33,136 nucleotides of DNA, from positions 1 through 33,136 of the forward strand of contig SKQC01000443.1 in assembly GCA_007119175.1 (NCBI GenBank). Reading direction: 5' to 3'. This DNA comes from Myxococcales bacterium. Lineage in GTDB: Bacteria > Myxococcota_A > Bradymonadia > Bradymonadales > Bradymonadaceae. Below, piece after piece: positions 23,830 to 32,300 of the stretch. Numbering within the stretch: position 1 is the stretch's first letter; the number at the start of each line of letters is the position of its first letter. The position numbers and the translations under genes were made by a program. The notes under the pieces are model-generated. The model saw only the letters and a program-made list of their open reading frames with translations, made no database searches and was not told where the DNA came from.

Positions 23830-24798
23830 TCATTGATCGCTTTGTTCCATCTGTTGGCGCAGTTGGCGAAGGGTTCCCAGAGAATGGCGGGCGGCGACGC
23901 GCACCGATTCGGCGCTGTCCTCGGTGGCCGATCGACGCAGGGCGTCTTCGGCATCGAAGGCCGCCAATTCGCCCAGGGCCGTCGCCGCCTCGAGACGAAT
24001 CGGTTCGGCGGGATCGTCGGCGAGGGCGTTGGCCAGCGCTTCGTGAGCGCGCTCATCGTGGAGCAGACCGATGATATCGACGAGATAAACTCGCATATGC
24101 TCCGAGGTCTCGTCGGGATCTTCGAGCTTTTTGACCATTCTCTCCAACCGCTCTTCATAGCGCATCAATAATTCGGCAGCCCGATCGTCCTGGTCGGTCT
24201 CCAATAAAAGCTGCGCCATTTCGGTGAGAATAAAGATATAATCGGCCTGATGCTCGTAGGCTCGGTCGTAGGCCTCGAGGGCCAGGCCCGGGTGATCGAG
24301 ATCGGCGTAGACCCGGGCGAGAACCAATAAGACCTCCGGGATCTCGTCGACGTGATCTTGAAGTTCCGTAAAGAGCTCGAGGGCCTCCTCAGAGCGCCCG
24401 GTTTCGATATAAATCTGACCCAGGGCGATGGCCGCAGAGACCGTCTCTCCGGTGACCGGCTCGTCGAAGGCGAGTTGCTCGAAGAGTTCTTCGGCCTCCT
24501 CGTACTCGTCGAGCAAAAACTTGGTTCGCGCCTGAGTAAATAACGTCTGTTGCTCGGCGGTACCGTCGGGCAGTTCCGGATCGTAGTCGGCGCGTCTATC
24601 AGCCTCTGGTGTCGGAATCTCGGCGGGGTCCTGTGCCGAGTCGTCGGGTTGCTCCGGCGGTGGCTCCGATTGTGTTTCCGGGGCGCTGCCGACGGTGACC
24701 GACGGGGAGTCGTCGTCGCGATCGCAGCCGATGGCGGCCGATGTCGCGACGAGGACCAAAAAGATCATCAATGTGGATTTCAAAGTCGATAGGTCCAT
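23830..24798 (-). CDS. TPR/HEAT-repeat lipoprotein
   Basis: The 322-residue protein has a lipobox (AAIGC, Cys 25), then a Pro/Glu/Asp-rich linker, three to four TPR-like helix pairs (about 85-210; for example AAIALGQIYIETGRSEEALEL) and two HEAT-like repeats near the end (HEALANALADDPAEPIRLEA; LRRSATEDSAESVRVAARHS). It is probably a periplasmic protein-interaction scaffold. The ATG at 24798 lies 26 bases after the stop of the sensor kinase gene and has no strong ribosome site, which suggests translation coupled to that gene. Confidence 0.85.
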   Translation of the reverse strand: MDLSTLKSTLMIFLVLVATSAAIGCDRDDDSPSVTVGSAPETQSEPPPEQPDDSAQDPAEIPTPEADRRADYDPELPDGTAEQQTLFTQARTKFLLDEYEEAEELFEQLAFDEPVTGETVSAAIALGQIYIETGRSEEALELFTELQDHVDEIPEVLLVLARVYADLDHPGLALEAYDRAYEHQADYIFILTEMAQLLLETDQDDRAAELLMRYEERLERMVKKLEDPDETSEHMRVYLVDIIGLLHDERAHEALANALADDPAEPIRLEAATALGELAAFDAEDALRRSATEDSAESVRVAARHSLGTLRQLRQQMEQSDQ

Positions 24799-24824
24799 GA
24801 TGTGACGGCTCGTCAGGTGGCCGA

Positions 24825-26777
24825 TTATTGGGCGTCTTCCGGCGGGACCAACGGGATGTCGATGACAAAGGTCGTCCCCGACTCGGGGCTGGAGTCGAAG
24901 GTGATCGATCCGTGGTGGTCGTCGACGATCTTTTTGACCACGGCAAGACCGAGACCGGTTCCGTCTTCTTTTCCGCGGGTGACGAATGACTCAAAGAGGT
25001 GTTCGCGAATCTCGGGCGGGACGCCCTCGCCGGTATCGGCAAAGATCAGACGCAGATCGTCGTTGTGGCGATCGACGCTGACTCGAAATTGCCCTCCGTC
25101 GGGCATTGCCTCGGCAGCATTTCGCGCCAGGTTGACGATGGCCCGCTTCATCTTCACCGGATCGAGGTGGGCCTCGCCGCGGAAGTTGAGCTCCAACTCA
25201 AAGTCGATATCGCGGTTTTCAAATTCCGTCTTGAGTAGCTCCTGGACCTCTTCGACGAATTGGTGCACGAAGATCTTTCGCAGCAAAATCTGGGAGTCGC
25301 CGCGGGCGAATTTAAGTAGCTCCCGGGTCATTTGATTGAGCTCGCGAAATTGCTGCAAGACTCGATCGGCGTATTGCTGGCGCTGATCGCCGTCGTCGGC
25401 GTCGGCCATCAATTGTACATAGCCGCTGATGACGGAAAACGGGGTTTTAAAATCGTGGAGAATACCGGCGATCATCTGCCCGATGGTGGAGAGGCGATCT
25501 TCTTTTTCACGCACCTCGCGCCGACGTCGCGAGGCCACGGTGCTGGCGATCTGGGAGGCGATCAAAGTCAGCACTTTGGTATCGTCGTCTGTAAAGCCCA
25601 GTTGATTCGGTTCTTGAGGAAGGGCGAGGTTAAAGACCTGCAATGCGCCGATGCAGACCCCGTCGTCGAAGAGGGGTACGGCGATGAAATTATCGGCCTC
25701 CAATCCGATCTTCGCCGGTGAGCGGCCGGGAATCGTGCGGCAGGCGCCGTTGCGGCAGACAAAGGGCTCTCCGCTTTCAATGACCTGTCGGGCCACCGTG
25801 TCGTCGGGGGTGATGGTGCGGGTATAAAAATCCCAGTCCCGGGAGTAATCCAAAGAGCGGTCGATCATGATGTGGACGTGGTGAATATCCCGGTCGCGAA
25901 GGGTCAACGCACAGGCCTTGCCGTTGACCAATTCCAGGGTCTTACGGGTGATCGTTTTGACCAGACTGCTCAGATCGGAGGGTTGGCTAAGATCGCTCTG
26001 GATGTCGTAGAGCAGATCGAGCTCGGCAATTTTGTATTCGAGTTTTTCGGCGGTCTCGCGAAGCTGCTGGTTTTTCTCGACGATCGACAGATATAGCTCG
26101 CTATTTTCCAGAGCGATGGCGATCTGGCCGCCGAGGGCGCTCAAAAGATTTTCGTCTTCTTCGCTGAAATGATCGCTGTGGCTGTTGAGCACCTGGACGA
26201 CGGCGATATTTTCGTCGTCGGCGTTGCGCAGGGGCTGACAGAGGATCGAGCGGGTCTCAAAGCCGGTCTGGGCGTCGAACTCGCTGTGAAAGCGGGGATC
26301 CTGGTAGGCGTCCTTGATATTGAGACTGCGACCGGTCTTGGCGACCCATCCGGCGATGCCCTGCCCGGAGTTGAGGACGATCTGAGTGCGCGTGCCCTGC
26401 ATGATCTCGCCGTGAAGTTCCCCGGTGGTATCGTCGATCAGATATAAGGTCGCTCTTTCGGCGCGCATCACGTCCGGGATATGCTCCATGGTCATGCGCA
26501 AAAATTCGCGGCGATCGAAGGTTGCGCCCAGAGCGCTGCTGATTTTGAGAAGCGATGCATACCGCTGCTGCTGTTCGATCAACTCCTGGCGAAGGGTGCG
26601 AAGCAGCTCTAATTTGCGCTCGTCGTCGAGCTTTCGAAAGGAGCGATCCGTGAGCTGAGCGACGTTGTTGAGGACGCCGGAGGCCGAGGGGTCGGCGGTG
26701 GGAATAGAGGCCAGGGCGCCGGTGATCTGGCGAACCCGTTTTGCCCGGGCCGGCATGTCGAGGGTGTCTTCGCTCAT
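24825..26777 (-). CDS. Soluble GAF-GAF sensor histidine kinase
   Basis: The 650-residue protein has two GAF domains (about 75-235 and 255-420), each flanked by coiled-coil-like helices. The kinase core follows: ILHDFKTPFSVISGY with His 441, the N-box NLARNAAEAMPDGG, G1 DTGEGVPP, the F-box FESFVTRG and G2 GTGLGLAVVKKI, so it should be active. No transmembrane helix is present and no receiver gene is adjacent, so it is an orphan kinase. ATG at 26777 is chosen because the 49 residues upstream are low in helix and not conserved-looking; the ribosome site is weak either way. It is followed at once by the TPR lipoprotein gene. Confidence 0.93.
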   Translation of the reverse strand: MSEDTLDMPARAKRVRQITGALASIPTADPSASGVLNNVAQLTDRSFRKLDDERKLELLRTLRQELIEQQQRYASLLKISSALGATFDRREFLRMTMEHIPDVMRAERATLYLIDDTTGELHGEIMQGTRTQIVLNSGQGIAGWVAKTGRSLNIKDAYQDPRFHSEFDAQTGFETRSILCQPLRNADDENIAVVQVLNSHSDHFSEEDENLLSALGGQIAIALENSELYLSIVEKNQQLRETAEKLEYKIAELDLLYDIQSDLSQPSDLSSLVKTITRKTLELVNGKACALTLRDRDIHHVHIMIDRSLDYSRDWDFYTRTITPDDTVARQVIESGEPFVCRNGACRTIPGRSPAKIGLEADNFIAVPLFDDGVCIGALQVFNLALPQEPNQLGFTDDDTKVLTLIASQIASTVASRRRREVREKEDRLSTIGQMIAGILHDFKTPFSVISGYVQLMADADDGDQRQQYADRVLQQFRELNQMTRELLKFARGDSQILLRKIFVHQFVEEVQELLKTEFENRDIDFELELNFRGEAHLDPVKMKRAIVNLARNAAEAMPDGGQFRVSVDRHNDDLRLIFADTGEGVPPEIREHLFESFVTRGKEDGTGLGLAVVKKIVDDHHGSITFDSSPESGTTFVIDIPLVPPEDAQ

Positions 26778-26922
26778 TGAATTTGTCGCCGCTGACCGTG
26801 GTGTGGACTGCGATAATTCGGGTTGGCGGTGGCGAATTAACCCCGTAGCGGCCACCGATGGTGATGGTAACACAGACCGGGAGCACGGGAGAAGTGGGAC
26901 GGGCGATCGGGGCGAGGTGATC

Positions 26923-26971
26923 AATAAAAAACGCCGCGACCTTCCGAGAGAAAGGCGCGGCGCTTTTTTTT
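26923..26971. terminator. Bidirectional rho-independent terminator after rpmB
   Basis: CGCCGCG (26932-26938) pairs with CGCGGCG (26956-26962), extended inward by CCTT (26940-26943) with AAGG (26952-26955). A T8 run follows on plus (26964-26971), and AATAAAAAA (26923-26931) gives a U-tract on minus. It ends the rpmB transcript before the sensor kinase gene. Confidence 0.88.
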
Positions 26972-26986
26972 GGGGTGGCGATCAGA

Positions 26987-27229
26987 TCAGACCGTGACGT
27001 CTTTGAGCCTGAGCCCCTGTGAGTCGAGGTAATTGAGCAGGCCCTTTTTGGTCACCGTGCGCAGGGCGCGATTCGACAGTCGGACTTTTACCCAGCGATC
27101 TTCTTCGGGCACATAAAGCCGCTTGGTCTGAAGATTCGGCTTCTGTCGGGTCTTTTTGCGATTGTTGGCGTGAGAGACCTTGTTGGCGACGTTGGGCCCT
27201 TTGCCGGATATATTGCATTTGCGGGACAT
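26987..27229 (-). CDS. 50S ribosomal protein L28
   Basis: The 80-residue protein opens with MSRKCNISGKGPNVANKVSH and has the KRxxQKPNLQ and RWVKVRLSNRALRTVTKKGL blocks of L28. It has a single cysteine and no CxxC pair, so it is the zinc-free form, like L33 and S18 in this window. ATG at 27229 is preceded by AAGGAG at 8 bases. It is transcribed alone. Confidence 0.97.
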   Translation of the reverse strand: MSRKCNISGKGPNVANKVSHANNRKKTRQKPNLQTKRLYVPEEDRWVKVRLSNRALRTVTKKGLLNYLDSQGLRLKDVTV

Positions 27230-27310
27230 AGTAGAACTCCTTTTAAGAGGTGTCGATGTTGGCATTCGGCTCTCTGGAAGCGGCGAGATGCTGGCAGCGG
27301 TGGCGCCAAA

Positions 27311-27316
27311 AGTCAA
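27311..27316 (-). promoter_or_regulatory. Candidate -35 box of rpmB
   Basis: TTGACT is read on the minus strand about 80 bases upstream of the rpmB ATG. At 17-18 bases further the sequence CAGCAT/AGCATC is only a weak -10, so the exact promoter is uncertain. Confidence 0.3.
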
Positions 27317-27379
27317 GGACATCGCTGATCGTCGGTTGCAGCCGACCCGTTTCTGCACTCTTCATAGACGTTGATCGCC

Positions 27380-27406
27380 TTGAAATGGCAGGGGGCCTCT
27401 TGTAAT
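27380..27406 (+). promoter_or_regulatory. Candidate promoter of the FHA gene
   Basis: TTGAAA (27380-27385) and TGTAAT (27401-27406, five of six consensus) are separated by 15 bases, slightly short, 74 bases before the GTG start. It overlaps the divergent rpmB upstream region. Confidence 0.3.
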
Positions 27407-27479
27407 CTGCGGAGCGATTCACAACCCACACTACAGGTGAGCGAAAGCGCGCCTTATCTATCAGGATCTGGAGGCATCG

Positions 27480-28763
27480 GTGACCGAAGGAGAAGTCTCT
27501 TCGAAAGACACGGAAAGCGGTGATAACCAGAGCAAGGGCGAGTCAACCGGCGGACCTCAGATGGGGGGGCGATTTCGATCTCCTTCCAATTCCAAGATCG
27601 ACGGTCCGGCGTATCTGCCCGACGATGACGAAGAGTTGGTCGACTCCGTGGCCAAGCGGTTTCGAGCCGGTCCGCGGCTGGGAAGCCCGGTGCTGGAGTC
27701 GGAGCCCAGCTTAGATGAACAGGAATTTGACGACGACGTCGACGACGACTCGCTGTTGGCGGCTCTCGATGCCCAACCAGAAGAAGAACCCACGGAGGCC
27801 AGCTTTCAGGGCGGGCCGGGGTTGGCTGCGGCGACGTCACCGACCGAAAAAGCGCGTCAAACCGAACAGATGGATCCGCTCCCGGTCGTCGATGTGGAGC
27901 CGATCTCTGAGGCCAATGGCGCCGCCCCCGCCGAGGGCCGCCCCCTGGTCTGTCCTTCCTGTCGGGCCGAAAATCCATCGGGGATGCGATTTTGCGTAGA
28001 ATGCGGCGGAACCCTAGAGCCACCCAAGGCTGCTGACGAGAGCGCTCAACTGGGCGTGGGCACCGAGATGGTGCGCGAGCCACCGCCGCCGACGGAGGCC
28101 GCCAAAGAGAAAAACCCCTGGGATATTCGCCTGGTATGCATCAACGAAGACGGCTCCGACGGAAAGTCGATTCCCCTGGAATTTCTGGAGACGACGATGG
28201 GGCGCGATGGCGACGATCGCTTTCCCACCGACGCTTTTTTAAGTCCCAAGCACGCTCGATTTCATATCGAGGACGGCGATCTCTTCGTCGAAGATCTGTA
28301 CAGCCTAAACGGCACCTTTATAAAATTGCGCGAGGAGACGCGGCTGACGCCGGGCGATACGATTTTAATGGGGCGCCAGGTCCTTCGCTTCGAGCGCTTC
28401 GAGCAGTCAATTACGCCAAAGACCAAGAGCTCAGACGGAACCCGCTATATGGGCAGTCCGGCTCCGGGCGGCAATTTCAAGGTATTGCAGGTCGGTATCG
28501 GCGGTGTGATTCAAAATGTGTATTGCCTTCCCAAAGCGGGCGCCGTTTTGGGGCGTGAGAAGGGCGATATTGTCTTTCCCCACGATAAATTTATGTCCGG
28601 ACGCCACGCCCAGATTTATACCGGCGAAGACGGACACTGCTATCTGGTCGATCTCAATTCATCGAATGGCACCTGGATAAAAATCTGGGAGAAGACCGAA
28701 TTGGGCGACGAAGACTTTATGTTTATGGGCCAGCAGCTTTTTCGCGTCGGATTCGATGACTAG
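27480..28763 (+). CDS. Double-FHA protein with zinc ribbon
   Basis: The 427-residue protein binds phosphothreonine, as judged by two FHA domains. FHA1 (about 220-305) shows MGRDGDD, SPKHARF and SLNGTFI. FHA2 (about 350-425) shows LGREKGD, SGRHAQI and SSNGTWI. The Arg, Ser, His and Asn-Gly contacts expected of the fold are visible in both. Residues 1-150 are acidic and disordered. A zinc ribbon CPSC/CVEC (Cys 158, 161, 172, 175) sits before FHA1. GTG at 27480 follows GGAGG. It is a likely reader of substrates of the Ser/Thr kinase at 14.5-16.7 kb, which also carries a zinc ribbon. The TAG stop is formed by the first bases of repeat element A. Confidence 0.94.
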   Translation: MTEGEVSSKDTESGDNQSKGESTGGPQMGGRFRSPSNSKIDGPAYLPDDDEELVDSVAKRFRAGPRLGSPVLESEPSLDEQEFDDDVDDDSLLAALDAQPEEEPTEASFQGGPGLAAATSPTEKARQTEQMDPLPVVDVEPISEANGAAPAEGRPLVCPSCRAENPSGMRFCVECGGTLEPPKAADESAQLGVGTEMVREPPPPTEAAKEKNPWDIRLVCINEDGSDGKSIPLEFLETTMGRDGDDRFPTDAFLSPKHARFHIEDGDLFVEDLYSLNGTFIKLREETRLTPGDTILMGRQVLRFERFEQSITPKTKSSDGTRYMGSPAPGGNFKVLQVGIGGVIQNVYCLPKAGAVLGREKGDIVFPHDKFMSGRHAQIYTGEDGHCYLVDLNSSNGTWIKIWEKTELGDEDFMFMGQQLFRVGFDD

Positions 28764-28925
28764 TGCTGCCCGCCGGAATTGGGTAGGCACTCCCGGCGAG
28801 GACTGAGCGGAGAGGGCAAGGCGCGCAGACGAGGCGATGCCGTGGCATCGTCGAGGAAGCGCAACGCAGCCATCGCCGCTCAGCACTGGCGAGAGTGCTG
28901 ACGGAATTCCTAAGGGCAGCACTAG
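28760..28925 (+). repeat. Structured intergenic repeat, element A
   Basis: This is a 166-base imperfect palindrome with perfect 12-base ends, CTAGTGCTGCCC (28760-28771) and GGGCAGCACTAG (28914-28925). Further inside are matching GGAATT, CACTC/GAGTG and CTGAGCGG/CCGCTCAG blocks and a central hairpin CGATGCC-GT-GGCATCG (28835-28850). It shares three collinear homology blocks with element B (10931-11115). The terminal CTAG is itself palindromic and could be a 4-base target duplication. The TAG stop of the FHA gene is part of it. There is no coding sequence inside and no T-run. Confidence 0.8.
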
Positions 28926-28966
28926 ACGTGTCCAACTCTTCGGGTTGACAGCCAAGGGGCGTTCGT

Positions 28967-28985
28967 GCCACTGATAGGCAGTGGC
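28967..28985 (+). promoter_or_regulatory. Perfect hairpin in the leader of the IHF-like gene
   Basis: GCCACTG (28967-28973) and CAGTGGC (28979-28985) enclose a 5-base loop, 75 bases before the ATG. A TTGACA box lies at 28945-28950 but no -10 occurs at standard spacing. It may be an operator or a leader RNA structure; no T-run follows. Confidence 0.35.
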
Positions 28986-29060
28986 CGATAAAGCCATGTT
29001 TATTATGGGGAAATGGATGCTCGTCGACGACGAGACAACTGATTGCCAGCGAGTGCTTGT

Positions 29061-29351
29061 ATGACGAAATCGGAGTTGGTGGAACACGTGGCCCGGCGCA
29101 TCGATGTCCCCAAAAAACGGGCAGAGGCGATCGTCAATGCCGTATTCGAATCGATGAAGCAGGCCCTTCTGGCCGACGATCGCATCGAATTGCGGGGCTT
29201 TGGAAGCTTTTCAATCCGAAATTATAAGGGGCGGATGGGGCGCAATCCGCGGACCGGTGAAAAGGTCAAAGTGCCGCCGAAAAAATCGGTGCACTTCAAG
29301 GTTGGAAAGGAATTAAAACACCGGGTGGACACGCTCAACGAAACCGAATAA
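29061..29351 (+). CDS. Integration host factor beta-like DNA-bending protein
   Basis: The 96-residue protein belongs to the HU/IHF family. It begins MTKSELVEHVARR as in IhfB, has the IELRGFGSFS turn, then the DNA-intercalating arm GRMGRNPRTGEKV with the Arg-Asn-Pro tip, and closes with VHFKVGKELKHRV. It binds as a dimer and bends DNA sharply. The start is placed at ATG 29061 by family length; a TTG at 29043 adds six residues. The ribosome site is weak. It is separated from the upstream FHA gene by element A and a leader hairpin. Confidence 0.92.
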   Translation: MTKSELVEHVARRIDVPKKRAEAIVNAVFESMKQALLADDRIELRGFGSFSIRNYKGRMGRNPRTGEKVKVPPKKSVHFKVGKELKHRVDTLNETE

Positions 29352-29364
29352 GCGCTGGTTTGTC

Positions 29365-29382
29365 GCCGTGATTTATCACGGC
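29365..29382. terminator. Hairpin between convergent IHF-like and Cys-repeat genes
   Basis: GCCGTGA (29365-29371), loop TTTA, and TCACGGC (29376-29382) form a perfect 7-base stem. It includes the stop codon of the Cys-repeat gene (29376-29378). Flanking T/A stretches are short (GTTT on plus, ACAAA on the other side), so termination strength is uncertain. Confidence 0.45.
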
Positions 29383-32300
29383 TCGTTTCCGCCGACGCAT
29401 TCGTTGTCCTCGCAGGTCTCGGGAAAGGTACAGTCCCAGTCCTCGACGCATTCCGTGCCGCTTAAGCAGGTGCCATTAAAGCAGATATGACCGGGGGGGC
29501 AGTCGGTGTCGATATTGCAGAACCACAAGTCGGGGTTCTGGCAGTTACCGGCATTGCAGACCTGATCTTCGCCACAGTCGTCGTCGACGTCGCAATTATT
29601 CTCGGGAAGCGTATAACACGATCCGGTCCAGCAGACCTGGCCGGAGGGGCATTCGCTGTCGCTTTCACAGCCGTCGCCGGGGTTCTGGCAGACGAAGTTG
29701 ATGCATTCGCCGGGGGCCGGGCAGTCGTCGTCCTCGCTGCATAATGGCTCCCACAGACAGGTATTGCCGACGCAGGAGAAGTTGCTGTCGCAGTCGGCAT
29801 CGGAGGAGCATTCGAAGGGCTGGCAGAAGCCACCGTCGCAGCGCTCGTCGTCCGGGCAATGGTCGTCGGTTTGACAGTCCGGGTTGAGATAGCAGGTGCC
29901 GTCGTTGCAGAAGGTGCCGCTCTGGCAGTCCTCGTCGGTGGTGCAGCCAGTGACGACTCGGCAGGTATCGCCGACACAGGTCATGCCCGAGGGGCAATCG
30001 GCGCTGGATTCGCAGTTATCGTCGCTGACGCAGCTACCGCTGAAGACATCGCATATCTCGCCGGGGTCGCACTCGCCGTCGTTGCGGCATTCGGGGGCGG
30101 TCTGGCAGGTGCCGGCGGCACATTCTCGGTCGCCGGAGCAGTCGCTGTCGTCGGTGCAGGCGCCGGGAGGCTCTATGCAGAAGCCGTTGTCGCAGATCTC
30201 GCTTCCCGGGCAATCGGCGTCGGTGGCGCACGGCGGCGGCGGAGCGGCGACGCAGACGCCGCTGTCACAGAATTCGTTGGGGCCGCAGTCCTCGTCGACC
30301 ACACATTCACTGACGATGGGCAGGCACTGCGAGCCGTCGCATTCAAAGCCGGGAGGACAGTCATTGTCGGTCTCACAGCCCGGTGAGGTATCGTCGATGC
30401 AGATGCCGTCTTCACAGATAAAGCCCGGTGGGCAGTCGGCATCGCTAAAGCACATCGGCGAGATGCCCTCTTCGCAGACTCCATCGTTGCAAATCATGCC
30501 CTGCGGGCAGTCGTCGTCGCCGGTGCAACTATCGACGATGCATTGATTGTTAATGCAGCTTTCGCCGTCGTCGCAGTCGCCGTCGGTGCTGCACTCCAGG
30601 ATGGGCTGACAGAAGTAGTTGAGGCAGCGCTCACCGGGGGGGCAGTCGCTGTCGAAGGTGCACTGCCCGGCGGGAACGCAGAACCCGAATTCGCACATCG
30701 AGCCGGCGTCGCAGTCGGCGTCGGTGGCGCATTCCGGCGGGGGAAGGGGGACACAGCTTCCGGAGATGCAGGATTCGAAAAAGCTGCAGTCGTCATCGGA
30801 TTGGCATCCGTCCGGGTCGGTGCAAACGTTGTTGATGCACTGCATACCGGGCATAAAGCAGTCGTCGTCGCTCTCACATAATAGGGGAGGCACGCAGGTC
30901 TGGCCGGCACAACTCCAGGTCGCCGGGCAATCGTCATCGTCGCTGCATTCGATGGGCACACAACTGCCCAGATCGCAGCGCTCGCCGAGTTCGCAATCGG
31001 AGTCGTTGGTACACTGCGGTTGGGGCTGGCAGAAAAATCCGTTGCACACCGAGCCCGTCGGGCAGTCGGCGTCGGAGGTGCATTCGCGGCCGTCGACGCA
31101 GCGATCGTCGAGGCAGATAAAGCCCTCCTGGTCGCAGTCATCGTCGCTGGTGCACTCGATGGCCGGCTGGCATTGCTGACTGACAGGCTCGCATTCCTCG
31201 CCCTCCGGGCAGTCGCTGTCGTGGGTGCAACCGCCCTCGAGGATGCACAGGCCATTTTGGCAGACTTCGCCGTCGTCGCAGTCGTCGTCGCTAAAGCAAT
31301 TACCGGCGGGGACGCAGTCGCCGTCGACGCATTGCTCGCCGGCGGGGCAGTCCTCATCGAAGGTGCAGCTTCCGTCGGGCACGCAGGTGCCGTCATCGCA
31401 GACCTGGCCGAAGGGGCATTCATCGTCGAATTGGCAGGTCTCCACCGGGAGGCATTCGCCGTTGTGGCAGTAGTGGTCGCTGTCGCAGGTGATATTCTCG
31501 CAGGGATCTCCGACCTCGCAGCGAAAATCGACGCAGATCTCGTTGGGCAGACATTCCTGATCGGTCGTGCAATCGCCCACAAAATAGCAAGTGCCGCTCA
31601 GGCAGACCTCGGCTTCGCCGCAGTCGGAATCGGATTGGCAGTCGCTGGTGGTGACGCATTGGCCGTTCTGGCAGGTCTCATCGGGGAGGCAGTCGGCGTG
31701 GGTCTCGCATTGGGGACCGGAGACGCATTGATTATTGATGCAGGTCTCGCCGATCGGACAGTCCAGATCGTCGAAGCATTCTGGCGGGGGGGTGACACAT
31801 TGGCCGTTTTGACAAAATTCAGGGCCCGGGCAGTCAAAATCATCAAAGCACTCCGGGGGCACGCATTGGGTGTCCTCGCAGGTATAGTCGGGAGGACAGT
31901 CGAAGTCGCTGAAACAGTCGCCGGTGAAGACGCACATAAAGTCGAGACATTCGTAATCCGGCGGGCAATCCGCGTTTTCGAAACACTCTCTGGGAGCGAA
32001 GACACACTCGTTGTCCAGACAGATCTCGTCGTCGGCGCAGTCGGCATCATCGTGGCATTCCAGTGGTGGACTCTGGCAGATGCCGTCGATGCACCTGGCA
32101 TCGCCGAGGCAATCGCTGTCGGTGGTGCATTCAAAGAGATCGATGCAGATGAAGTCGTCGCATTGCTGGCCCGGTCCACAATCGTCGTTGTCGATGCAGT
32201 CCACGGAGTGGCACACGCCGTTAAAACAGGCCGTTTCGCCTGCTGATGACTCCGGGCAGTCGCTGTGACTCTGGCAGGGCGCGCAGTAGCAGTCGTCGAT

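Noticed and set aside
28760-28925. Element A as a simple rho-independent terminator of the FHA gene
   Set aside because: It has long palindromic arms but no T-run, and homology to element B elsewhere points to a repeat family.
31020-32246. A 408-codon plus-strand frame, and other long frames at 29859-30546 and 32265-32801
   Set aside because: They are antisense to the Cys-repeat gene. Stop-free frames arise from the repeated codon pattern, the products are monotonous Val/Ala/Gly or Ser/Gln strings, and no ribosome sites are present.
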